DNA from: Hyphomicrobium_A sp963722495
Lineage (GTDB): Bacteria; Pseudomonadota; Alphaproteobacteria; Rhizobiales; Hyphomicrobiaceae
Reading direction: 5' to 3'
Assembly: GCA_963722495.1 (NCBI GenBank)
Contig: CAVRND010000014.1
Location: 74,301-138,300 of the forward strand
DNA length: 64,000 nt
Positions 9,756-17,346 of this stretch are shown here, in pieces. The position numbers and the translations under genes are program-made. Within the stretch, counting starts at the first letter, position 1, and each line of letters begins with the position of its first letter. The notes beneath the pieces are model-generated. The model worked only from the letters and a program-made list of their open reading frames with translations. It was not told the origin of the DNA and did not search any database.

Positions 9756-9974
9756 TCAGCCGGCCGCCAACTTCTTCTCCGCGGCCTCGCGCCGGCGCTG
9801 GAACTCCTCCTCCATCGCCGCCACGTGGCGATAGACGTTGTCGAGCTCCTCCTTGCGGTCCTCGTTCTGCGCTTCCTCGACCCACTGGGCGAATTCCTCG
9901 CGCAGCGTGAACAGCACGTCGAGCGCGCCGGTGATCTCGTGCAGCTCGCGTTGCGCCTCGTTGCCGTCTGCCAT
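9756..9974 (-). CDS. Small coiled-coil protein of unknown function
   Basis: 72 residues, highly charged and predicted almost fully helical, with heptad-like spacing of hydrophobics through LHEITGALDVLF and YRHVAAMEEEFQRRREAA. No signal peptide or metal site. It converges on pip with a three-base gap. Coding is supported by a clean frame with normal alphaproteobacterial composition; I do not recognise a family. Confidence 0.6.
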   Translation of the reverse strand: MADGNEAQRELHEITGALDVLFTLREEFAQWVEEAQNEDRKEELDNVYRHVAAMEEEFQRRREAAEKKLAAG

Positions 9975-10051
9975 AGGAAGTGACCCTTTGCCCGTGCGGA
10001 TATTGGCACGCTACAGTGAGGACCGCGGCCGTGCAATTCTCGGAGCCCGTC

Positions 10052-10870
10052 ATGCGCAAGGCACTCTTGGCGATCGTGGTCGCACTGATCGCATGCAGCG
10101 TGGCACGCGCCGAACCCGCTACTCTGACGGTGTCGTTCGGGGACAAGAAACAACGCTTCACGGCCGCCGACCTGCTGGCGCGTCCGGATGCAGCCACCGT
10201 CACCATACCGGAAGACGTCTCCTACAAGCGCGCGATGACCTATCGCGCCGTGCCGGTGCTGGCGCTTGTCGGAAACAAGCCGGATCCCGGGCTCGACACA
10301 CTTGAGGCCAGCGCCGCCGACGGGTTCGTCTCGCAGATTCCCATGGCGCTCATCGAGAAGGGCACGCAGGGCGGCAGCGTGGCTTGGATCGCCATCGAGG
10401 ATCCGTCGGCGCCGTGGCCGTCGCTGCCGGGTAAGGACGTTTCCGCTGGGCCGTATTATCTCGTATGGGAGCACCCCGAGCGCTCCAAGGTCGGTTCCGA
10501 ACAGTGGCCCTATCAGACCGTCGCCCTCACGGGGGTGGAATCTCCCGCGCATCGTTGGCCTCAGATGGTGGTCTCGAACGCGCTCCCTGCCGACGATCCG
10601 GCGCGGGTCGGTCAGATGGTGTTCACGACGCAATGCATGCCCTGCCACCGCATGAAGGGCGCTGGTGTCGGTGAGCTTGGTCCCGATCTTGGACAGCCTA
10701 TGAACCCGACGCAGTACTTCACGCCCGCGGGCCTGCGCGCGCTGATCCGCAATCCGAAGGCAGTTCGCACTTGGCCGCAGCAGATCATGCCGGCGTTCGA
10801 CACTAAGAAGCTGTCCGACGCCGACCTCGACGCCGTCATCGCTTACCTCGCCCAAATGGCGACGCGCTAG
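10052..10870 (+). CDS. Secreted cytochrome c with N-terminal molybdopterin-oxidoreductase-like domain
   Basis: 272 residues. ATG 10052 follows GGAG and opens a signal peptide ending at SVARA. Residues 20-185 resemble the sulfite-oxidase/YedY fold: YRAVPVLALV, AADGFVSQIP, GPYYLVWEHP and EQWPYQTVAL occur in the usual order. That domain contains no cysteine, so it cannot bind Mo through the canonical cysteine thiolate. The C-terminal part is a small cytochrome c with CMPCH at 195-199 and a likely Met ligand in QQIMPAFD. It should act in the periplasm as an electron carrier; the partner is unknown. Its stop overlaps the next gene, on the other strand, by four bases. Confidence 0.8.
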   Translation: MRKALLAIVVALIACSVARAEPATLTVSFGDKKQRFTAADLLARPDAATVTIPEDVSYKRAMTYRAVPVLALVGNKPDPGLDTLEASAADGFVSQIPMALIEKGTQGGSVAWIAIEDPSAPWPSLPGKDVSAGPYYLVWEHPERSKVGSEQWPYQTVALTGVESPAHRWPQMVVSNALPADDPARVGQMVFTTQCMPCHRMKGAGVGELGPDLGQPMNPTQYFTPAGLRALIRNPKAVRTWPQQIMPAFDTKKLSDADLDAVIAYLAQMATR

Positions 10871-11712
10871 TTCTTCACCAAATCAAAATCTGCCGCGAGG
10901 CCGTAGAGGCGCAGATGCGTGTCGGGCTGGTATGGCTTGAAGACGATCCAGTTCTCGCCGTCGATCGTAACGAAACCAGCGGGCGCCATTCCCTGGTCTC
11001 GTGGCACGCAGAGTGCCGACAATGCGCCTCGATCAGGCAGGATTCGCAACCGCACGTTATCACGCTTGGCGAATGGCACCGCGGCTAACGGTTGCTCCGG
11101 TGGCACCGGCGTCGAGATGAAGCGACGCGTCGTACTCGCGGGAAGCTGGGGCGGCGGCGAATTGAGTACGCGCTCGATGCCTTCGAGATTTGGCTGGCCG
11201 TGGATGACTTCGATGCCTTGCCTGAAAATGAAAGTGATTGGCGTTCCCCACTTTTTGCCGGGCCGCTTGAAGCGATCCTCGAGGACGAGGTCGGTCAGGA
11301 GTTGGATCTCGGCGATGAAGGCGCGCTGCTCGGCACTCAGGGGGCCGGGCTTGACCGCATCCTGCAAGTAGACGCGCGCCAGGGATTGGGGGGTGCCGTC
11401 CGATGCGAGGTCCAACAGCTGTTCGACATGGCGGGCCTTTCCGCCTTGCAGCACGGGAATGAAACGCGCGTCGAATCCGTAGCGGCGGACCTGCAGTCCC
11501 TTGAATGCCTGCTTGCAGACCGGACACCATGGAGCGCCGAGTACGTAGACGGTCGGTTTTCCTGGCGCGACCGGCGAGCCTGCCGAATAAAGCGAGGCGA
11601 ACTCGCGCCAATTATCCGCGTCGCTCGCGCCGCACCAGTCTGCGGATCCCGGCGAGGAGCCGAGCGCAAGCGCTGCGGTAATGACTAGCGTAATCAGCCA
11701 AGCTTTGCGCAC
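10867..11712 (-). CDS. Periplasmic thioredoxin-fold protein with CPVC motif
   Basis: 281 residues. The signal peptide (about 1-24, ending GSADWCG) is followed by a thioredoxin-like segment TVYVLGAPWCPVCKQAF with the redox pair C63-P-V-C66. This spacing and context resemble DsbC/DsbG or thiol:disulfide interchange proteins. The C-terminal 80 residues are not recognisable. It is probably a periplasmic disulfide reductase or isomerase. It lies head-to-tail with the next two minus-strand genes (four-base gap to the gene whose stop is at 11716) and converges with the cytochrome c gene, whose haem ligation could be one client. That link is inference. Confidence 0.72.
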   Translation of the reverse strand: MRKAWLITLVITAALALGSSPGSADWCGASDADNWREFASLYSAGSPVAPGKPTVYVLGAPWCPVCKQAFKGLQVRRYGFDARFIPVLQGGKARHVEQLLDLASDGTPQSLARVYLQDAVKPGPLSAEQRAFIAEIQLLTDLVLEDRFKRPGKKWGTPITFIFRQGIEVIHGQPNLEGIERVLNSPPPQLPASTTRRFISTPVPPEQPLAAVPFAKRDNVRLRILPDRGALSALCVPRDQGMAPAGFVTIDGENWIVFKPYQPDTHLRLYGLAADFDLVKN

Positions 11713-11715
11713 CGG

Positions 11716-12201
11716 TTAGTCCTCTCGGATGTCCAAGCATCCGAGCGTGCCGTCGCGCGATACTGGCGGCTTGGTGCGGCTCAGGCTGTCCAGGTTCCAT
11801 TTGGAAATGACCGTCTTGGGATCTCCGCCCTCCGGCGTCACATTGATGATCAGCGTGACGGCGTCTGCCTCGTAGCGACCGCCCATGACGAAATCATCCG
11901 GCGCGGTGCCATAGGCCGTATCTCCCATGAGGTGAAAGTGGCCGTCGGGGCTGCATGCAAAGACGGTAATGGTGCCCTTGTCGCTCGTCCGGCCCTTTTT
12001 GACGGAGAGTGTCATGTCCTGGCCGAAGGACATCGGCGTCGCTACGAATTTATCCTCCATCGAGGATTGCTGCTCGGAGCTGGTGACTAGGACGCCCACA
12101 AGAACCGCCCCGATTGCGAGCGTGCTCGCCATGATGCCAAGGATGACATCCACCCTGCCGAGCGCTTGCCAGCTCTTACCCGTCGTGTCCCCGTCTTTCA
12201 T
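11716..12201 (-). CDS. Membrane-anchored protein of unknown function
   Basis: 161 residues with one N-terminal transmembrane helix (about 20-42, VILGIMASTLAIGAVLVGVLV) and a soluble, probably periplasmic, remainder. No recognised domain. The stop is three bases before the start of the thioredoxin-fold gene, implying translational coupling and possibly a joint role. Confidence 0.6.
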   Translation of the reverse strand: MKDGDTTGKSWQALGRVDVILGIMASTLAIGAVLVGVLVTSSEQQSSMEDKFVATPMSFGQDMTLSVKKGRTSDKGTITVFACSPDGHFHLMGDTAYGTAPDDFVMGGRYEADAVTLIINVTPEGGDPKTVISKWNLDSLSRTKPPVSRDGTLGCLDIRED

Positions 12202-12276
12202 GGCGCTGGATGTCCCCCGTCCACGTCGTTGTTACCAGCCGTAGGCCGGCACGGGCAAGACGATGCAGATTTCTCG

Positions 12277-13518
12277 TCAGCAGGGGAGCATTTTCTTGGC
12301 GCGGGCGTAGGTGGCCATGGCCGACCAGATGCCCGGGCCGCCTTCGACGCCAGCACCGCTGCCCAGGCGTACGACCGTCGGGCCGCCGTCGAGGGCATAG
12401 AACTCGTCCGTAAGGGCGGACAGCTGCTTGTCCCAATCGTTCCAATCGCTGTGATTGAAGTACTTGTCACGCCGCACCTGCGTATCGCGCGGATACTTGT
12501 TCCCGAACATGTCCAGGCCGCGCTTGTAGATTGCCGCTTGGCGCGGCAGGTCCATTTCGCGGAACGCATCGTAGACCTCCGGGGCGACGGCGCCGGAGGA
12601 GTTGAGGAAGAACTGGTGGACGCCGCCGTTCGAGAACTCGGTGTTGAAGAACTCCATCGCCAGCAGCGTGCGTTGCTCGATCGGCAGCGTGTTTAAGCGC
12701 GCTACGATTTCAGCATCGGAGCCGCCGCCCGCGGCGAGTCTTTGCGCCAGCGCCTGATTGAGATAGCGGAGGCGGGCGATCTCGCCCAGCTTGGAGCGCT
12801 CGGCCTCGACGCGCTGCCACAGCGCAGGCGTGCGTTCAACGAACGCGACCATCGCGGCGGCAAAGGCTTCGCGCGATCCGAACGTGCGGCTGATCTCCAT
12901 CATGCGACGATCGAAATCGTTCATCGGCGTATCGAGCGACGAATAGGAGAAATACTTGGCTCGCGCCTCTTCGTCGACCGGGTAGGCGGGACCGAACAAC
13001 GCCATCGCCCGCCCGAACTCGGCGTGCTCACGTTCGAGCCTCGCCGCCTTGAGAGCGTCCGCGATGGCCGGCGCATATGCGCCTGCACGCGTATAGAAGA
13101 ACGTGTGCAGCCCATCGCGACCAAGGCCATCGTGTAGCATGTCGAGCAGCGCGAGCGTGCGCGTGTCACCATCGAGCTGCGCCAGCGACGCCATGAACGT
13201 TTCCGGCGCGTCGAGGCCGGCGCGTACGGAATAGCGCCCGATAACCTCGCTGATCAGATCCTCGAAGCGGACGTGCCTGAGATCGGCGTCCGTTTCCGAA
13301 AAGCGCTCCTGCGGGCTGGAGCGCAGGCGGCAGCCGTTATCGTCAACGTCCCGCGAGTACGAGGGGATGATGACGCGGATGTCCTTGGGGTCCGAGCTTT
13401 TCTTCGTCTCGGTCTTGCCAAGCTCATCCTCCGTGGCCGCGCGGAGATCGGCACCTCCGGCTGCGGCCATCAAGGCGCAGGCGACCGCCAGCAGTCCGAT
13501 CGTGCGCACGCTTGGCAT
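12277..13518 (-). CDS. Secreted protein with two DMP19/DUF4375-like units
   Basis: About 413 residues from ATG 13518; an in-frame TTG at 13542 is an alternative. A signal peptide (TIGLLAVACALMAAAGGADL) is followed by two related segments. The first contains GLHTFFYTRAGAYAPAIADA and the second GGVHQFFLNSSGAVAPEVYD, each followed about 40 residues later by a YP...A(R)..K(Y)F(..)S motif. This is the DMP19/DUF4375 signature, normally found once in cytosolic proteins. The DUF has been proposed to mimic DNA or bind proteins; no function is implied here. It may be co-transcribed with the gene ending at 13539. Confidence 0.68.
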   Translation of the reverse strand: MPSVRTIGLLAVACALMAAAGGADLRAATEDELGKTETKKSSDPKDIRVIIPSYSRDVDDNGCRLRSSPQERFSETDADLRHVRFEDLISEVIGRYSVRAGLDAPETFMASLAQLDGDTRTLALLDMLHDGLGRDGLHTFFYTRAGAYAPAIADALKAARLEREHAEFGRAMALFGPAYPVDEEARAKYFSYSSLDTPMNDFDRRMMEISRTFGSREAFAAAMVAFVERTPALWQRVEAERSKLGEIARLRYLNQALAQRLAAGGGSDAEIVARLNTLPIEQRTLLAMEFFNTEFSNGGVHQFFLNSSGAVAPEVYDAFREMDLPRQAAIYKRGLDMFGNKYPRDTQVRRDKYFNHSDWNDWDKQLSALTDEFYALDGGPTVVRLGSGAGVEGGPGIWSAMATYARAKKMLPC

Positions 13519-13538
13519 CGTCAGTACGCGCGCTCGCC

Positions 13539-13913
13539 TCAATTGGGGAAGGTGACGAGGATCTGCATATGGATGAGCTCAGGGTACATGGCCTTGAGGA
13601 CATTGCCGCCGAGCCAGAGGAGCACGCTGAGAATGATCAGCGCCGGGATCGCGGCGAAGACCGCCTTGATGAAAAACATCATCAGGTGGCCGAACGAGAC
13701 CTCGAAACGCGAAACGGTAGCGCCGCCGGTCTCCATTGCCGGCTGCTCGCGACGGGCATCTGAGGCGCCGAAATCGTGTGTTAGGGTGGCGGACCTAGCC
13801 TTTGCCTCGCGTTCCCTCGCCGCCCGCTCGCGCGCCTCGCGCTCTCGTCTCAATGTTCTTGGCAGGTCGTCCGCGCCCTCGTCCGCCATGAGAGGGAATT
13901 CGACGCTGGTCAC
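13539..13913 (-). CDS. Single-pass membrane protein of unknown function
   Basis: 124 residues from GTG 13913, chosen because GAGGAGG lies about nine bases upstream. A strongly charged segment rich in Arg, Glu and Ala (RREREARERAAREREAKAR) suggests a short coiled coil, followed by one transmembrane helix (AIPALIILSVLLWLGG). No family recognised. It precedes the DUF4375-like gene with its stop overlapping that gene's alternative TTG start. Confidence 0.55.
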   Translation of the reverse strand: MTSVEFPLMADEGADDLPRTLRREREARERAAREREAKARSATLTHDFGASDARREQPAMETGGATVSRFEVSFGHLMMFFIKAVFAAIPALIILSVLLWLGGNVLKAMYPELIHMQILVTFPN

Positions 13914-14062
13914 GCTGGGAGCCTCCTCAACGCGCTGCGCTCGGGCCCAAAACGGGCGGCTGCAGCGGCCGTGCACTGTGAAGTTTTTGCGATGGTAAAA
14001 CGCCTACCGTCGTATGGCTGATATTGCTATTTTGCGCCGGCAATTTGGCGGGAGGGATTCAC

Positions 14063-14593
14063 TTGAGCGATTTGCGGCGCCTTGTACGTACGATTCCGGA
14101 TTATCCGAAACCCGGCATCCTGTTCCGGGATGTGACGACGCTGATGGGCGACGCGAAGGGCTTCAAGGCGGCCATCGAAGGGATGGCCGCCCCCTATATG
14201 AACGACAAAATCGACGCCGTTGCCGGCATCGAGGCGCGCGGCTTCATCCTGGGCGGCGCCGTGGCCGACCGGCTCGGCTGCGGCTTCATCCCGATCCGCA
14301 AGAAGGGCAAGCTGCCGTGGAAGACCATCGGCCAGCAGTACTCGCTGGAATACGGCGTCGACATCATCGAGATCCACGAGGACGCCATAAAGCCGGGCGA
14401 GCGCATCCTGATCGTCGATGATCTCATCGCCACCGGCGGCACGGCCGAGGCGGCGGCCAAGCTCATCAGCCGCACGGGCGGGCTCGTCGCCGGCGCGGCG
14501 TTCCTCGTCGACCTGCCCGATCTGGGCGGCCTCGACCTCTTGCGCAGCCACGGCATCCGCACCCACGCGCTGATGGCCTTCGAGGGGCATTAG
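14063..14593 (+). CDS. apt: Adenine phosphoribosyltransferase
   Basis: 176 residues. It converts adenine and PRPP to AMP. The N-terminal signature LVRTIPDYPKPGILFRDVT, AGIEARGFILG and the PRPP loop ILIVDDLIATGGTAEAA are all present. TTG 14063 is preferred over the ATG at 14024 because GGAGGG lies six bases ahead and the length then matches the family. It is followed within seven bases by a small zinc-ribbon gene and then mtnA, so it should recycle the adenine that MtnP releases from methylthioadenosine. Confidence 0.95.
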   Translation: MSDLRRLVRTIPDYPKPGILFRDVTTLMGDAKGFKAAIEGMAAPYMNDKIDAVAGIEARGFILGGAVADRLGCGFIPIRKKGKLPWKTIGQQYSLEYGVDIIEIHEDAIKPGERILIVDDLIATGGTAEAAAKLISRTGGLVAGAAFLVDLPDLGGLDLLRSHGIRTHALMAFEGH

Positions 14594-14599
14594 TCGCGC

Positions 14600-14836
14600 G
14601 TGCCGGGCAACCCGCTTACCCGCCGACAAGCTGCGCTTGGCGCTGCAGCGCATCGCCGGCTGGCGGCTGGCTGCGGCCCAGCCGTCGCCTGCCCGGTGTG
14701 CGAGGCGCCCGGCCTCGAGATCGTCGATAGGTCGACGCGGCCATACGCGGAGTGGTACGCGCTGTCGTGCCCCTCTTGCGGACTGGGTCACACCATCCAC
14801 ATTCCCATGGCGCCGACCATGCCCAGCGGTGATTAG
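14600..14836 (+). CDS. Small zinc-ribbon protein between apt and mtnA
   Basis: 78 codons read as one frame from GTG 14600, but the middle is garbled. Removing one C in CTTACCCGCC (about 14618) and adding one G in CAGCCGTCGCC (about 14685) gives a coherent product: a helical N-terminus (DKLRLALQRIAGWRLAAA) and two CxxC knuckles, CPVC and CPSC, around RSTRPYAEWYAL. Two compensating single-base errors therefore hide the true sequence while leaving the stop codon in place. It ends three bases before mtnA. No enzymatic role is known to me; a metal-binding accessory role is possible. Confidence 0.6.
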   Translation: MPGNPLTRRQAALGAAAHRRLAAGCGPAVACPVCEAPGLEIVDRSTRPYAEWYALSCPSCGLGHTIHIPMAPTMPSGD

Positions 14837-14839
14837 AGA

Positions 14840-15960
14840 ATGAAGATCAAAGGCAAGGCCTATCGCACCATCTGGCTCGCGCCGGACGGCTGGTCGGTGG
14901 AGATCATCGACCAGACGCGGCTGCCGCACGAGCTTGTCGTCGTCCCGCTGAAGTCGGCCGAGGACGCCGCGCGCGCCATCCTGTCGATGCAGGTGCGCGG
15001 CGCGCCGCTGATCGGCGCCACCGCCGCCTACGGCCTTGCCATGGCCATCCGCCAGGATGCCTCCGACGAGGCGATCGACCGCGCCATCGAGTTCCTCGCC
15101 AAGCAGCGCCCCACCGCCATCAATCTGCGCTGGGCGCTGGAGGAGATGCGCCGCGCCGTGCAGAACCTGCCGCGCGAAGAGCGCGTCGCCGCCGCCTACA
15201 AGCGCGCCGCCGAGATCTGCGACGAGGATGTCGAGACCTGCCGCCTGCATCGGCGAGCACGGGCAGCAAGATCATCGAGGACATCGCCGCCAGGAAGGGC
15301 AAAGGCGAGACGGTCGAGGTGCTGACCCACTGCAACGCCGGCTGGCTCGCCTGCGTCGACTGGGGCACGGCGACCTCGCCGATCTACCAGGCGCACGACG
15401 CCGGCGTGCCGCTGCATGTGTGGGTCGACGAGACGCGCCCGCGCAATCAGGGCGCCGCGCTCACCGCCTTCGAGCTCGGCAGCCACGGCGTGCCGCACAC
15501 CATCGTCGTCGACAATGCCGGCGGCCACCTGATGCAGCACGGCCGGGTCGATATGGTCATCGTCGGCACCGACCGCGTGGCCGCCAACGGCGACGTCGCC
15601 AACAAGATCGGCACCTATCTCAAGGCGCTGGCGGCGCACGACAACGGCGTGCCGTTCTACGTCGCGCTGCCGCACTCGACCATCGACTGGACGCTCGACG
15701 AGGGGCTCTCGATCCCCATCGAGGAGCGCTCGGCCGACGAGGTGCTGAAGATGCCGGGGCGGCTGCCCGACGGCACGGTCGTCACGGTGGAGATCGCCGC
15801 CCCCGGCTCGCCGGCCGGCAACCCCGCCTTCGACGTGACGCCGGCGCGGCTCGTCACCGGCTTCATCACCGAGCGCGGCGTCTGCCCGGCGACGCGCGAA
15901 GGGCTGCTGTCGCTCTACCCGGAGCGGGCCGGCGAAATAGCGCCGCTACAACCTTTATGA
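14840..15960 (+). CDS. mtnA: S-methyl-5-thioribose-1-phosphate isomerase (frame-broken)
   Basis: Isomerises methylthioribose-1-phosphate to methylthioribulose-1-phosphate. Family motifs QVRGAPLIGATAAYGLA, LTHCNAGWLA (catalytic Cys), VDETRPRNQGAALTAFEL, VGTDRVAANGDVANKIGTY and ALPHSTIDWTL are present in order. Two single-base insertions near 15248 and 15270 split it: the text around CGCCTGCATC and CACGGGCAGC should read CRRIGEHGSK. Corrected length is about 373 residues, as expected. It starts three bases after the zinc ribbon and is followed by an aldolase, placing apt, mtnA and aldolase in one transcript. Confidence 0.93.
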
Positions 15961-16006
15961 TCTCGCAAGCGTAGCTGTGGCAGGGTGCCGTGGCTGGATC
16001 TTTGTC

Positions 16007-16699
16007 GTGAGTAGCCGAGCCGTGAGCGCCAAGACCAAAGACGCCGAGAAGAACGCGCGCCGGGCGGTGATCGACACCGCGCTGGCCATGAGCCGTTCCG
16101 GCCTGTCGCCGGGGCGCTCGGGCAACGTGTCGTGCCGCTGGAAGGGCGGCATGCTGATCACGCCGACCGGCATGGCCTACGACGTCATCCGTCCGCGCGA
16201 CATCGTCTTCGTCGACGCCAAGGGCGCCGTGCCCGGCAAGCAAGTCGCGCAAGCCGTCGAGCGAATGGCGCTTCCATCTCGCCGCCTACCGCGCGCGCCC
16301 CGACATGAACGCCGTCGTGCACACGCATTCGCTGCACGCCACCGTGCTCGCGTGCGCGCACAAGCCGATCCCGGCGTTCCACTACATGGTCGCGGTGGCG
16401 GGCGGGAACGACATCCCGCTGGTGCCCTACGACACGTTCGGCACGCAGGAGCTGGCCGACTACGTCGCCAAGGGGCTCGCAGCAAGCGCAACGCCTGCCT
16501 GATGGCCAACCACGGCCAGATCGCCATCGGCGCCAACCTTTGCTGCGGCGCTCGAGCTGGCGCACGAGGTCGAGGTGCTGGCGGCGCAGTACTGTCGAAG
16601 GTGCTGACGCTCGGCGGCGAGCCGCACATTCTGCCGGACGAGGAGATGGCGCGCGTGCTGGAGCGCTTCAAGAACTACGGCCAGCGCGCCCAGGGCTGA
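16007..16699 (+). CDS. ald2: Class II aldolase, Ald2/FucA type (frame-broken)
   Basis: About 230 residues after correction. A zinc-dependent class II aldolase: GLSPGRSGNVSCR (phosphate-binding start), PTGMAYDVI, the catalytic Glu in KPSSEWRFH, the zinc histidines in VVHTHSLH, and LMANHG. Extra single bases near 16246, 16480 and 16545-16600 break the frame. Adjacent to mtnA, it fits the aldolase that splits 5-substituted ribulose-1-phosphate to DHAP and methylthioacetaldehyde (or acetaldehyde from 5-deoxyribulose-1-phosphate) in the DHAP shunt known from Rhodospirillum rubrum and some E. coli. Substrate is inferred from context; fuculose-phosphate aldolase is the alternative. The start could also be GTG 16022. 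Confidence 0.8.
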   Translation: MSSRAVSAKTKDAEKNARRAVIDTALAMSRSGLSPGRSGNVSCRWKGGMLITPTGMAYDVIRPRDIVFVDAKGAVPGKQVAQAVERMALPSRRLPRAPRHERRRAHAFAARHRARVRAQADPGVPLHGRGGGRERHPAGALRHVRHAGAGRLRRQGARSKRNACLMANHGQIAIGANLCCGARAGARGRGAGGAVLSKVLTLGGEPHILPDEEMARVLERFKNYGQRAQG

Positions 16700-16712
16700 G
16701 CATCTGCGCTGA

Positions 16713-16982
16713 TCACTTGCCAAATTCGCGCAGCGTGGTCTTGCAGGTGCGCCGCCACTGCTGCTTGGTCATGTGTGTGCCCTTGTCCCAGATCGCCATG
16801 CAGTCGGTCATTCGCTGCTCGACGTCGGGTCGAGGTTGATGCTGCCGGTGGTCACCGCAGGCGTGTCGGCTGCTTGCTGCTGATTGGCGTCTGCCTGCGG
16901 CGCCGGGTCGGCAATGGCAAAGGCGCTCATTGCGACTGCACCGGCGACGGCGATGCGTCAGGGTCTTGGCAAATCTGGTCAT
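16713..16982 (-). CDS. Small secreted protein, cysteine pair near C-terminus (frame-broken)
   Basis: About 90 codons. In the corrected frame an N-terminus MTRFAKTLT joins a signal peptide core (AVAGAVAMSAFAIADPAPQA) and an acidic Ser/Thr-rich spacer, then DCMAIWDKGTHMTKQQWRRT with two cysteines flanking it. As given, the first third and last third share one frame and the middle lies in another, so two compensating indels are likely. Small periplasmic proteins with the WD..THM....W..TC pattern are common in Hyphomicrobiales. Function unknown. It converges on the aldolase. Confidence 0.6.
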   Translation of the reverse strand: MTRFAKTLTHRRRRCSRNERLCHCRPGAAGRRQSAASSRHACGDHRQHQPRPDVEQRMTDCMAIWDKGTHMTKQQWRRTCKTTLREFGK

Positions 16983-17042
16983 GAAAGTCGTCCGTGGCCT
17001 CGTGAGTGGGAGAGCGGCCGGGCCGCTGCTCCCTGCCATTTT

Positions 17043-17225
17043 TTAGCTGACGCGCGGGCCCTGCATATGGCGCAGGGCCGCCTCAATTCGCCGCCAAGTC
17101 TCGGCCTGCTTTGTGTCGCCTTTTTGCTCGAAGTCGCGCGCCTTTTGCGCCGCCTGCGGTAGGGCCAGGTCGCCCCGCGCATCGCGCAGCTTGCGGGCGT
17201 GCTCCTGGATATCCATCGCCTGCAT
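17043..17225 (-). CDS. Conserved small helical protein
   Basis: 60 residues from ATG 17225, with GGAGG seven bases upstream. Helical and charged (KLRDARGDLALPQAAQKARD), followed by a TPR-like fragment GDTKQAETWRRIEAAL. No signal peptide. It lies between ychF and the small secreted gene on the same strand. I do not recognise a characterised family. Confidence 0.6.
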   Translation of the reverse strand: MQAMDIQEHARKLRDARGDLALPQAAQKARDFEQKGDTKQAETWRRIEAALRHMQGPRVS

Positions 17226-17346
17226 GTGGGATCCTCCATGTTATGGGCGATGGAGGGCATATAGGCGCTGGCCTGCCCGCCTCCAACGGGCGCGATCAGG
17301 CGAGGCGCTGCACTTCGGACGAGTTATCCACAGCCTAGTTGGCGAT

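Noticed and set aside
14027..15250. 407-codon minus-strand open frame opposite apt and mtnA
   Set aside because: Shadow of two strongly conserved plus-strand genes; no recognisable motif.
15977..16699. Aldolase, hisZ and similar genes as pseudogenes
   Set aside because: Broken frames occur equally in essential genes; conserved residues persist across the breaks, so sequence error is the simpler reading.
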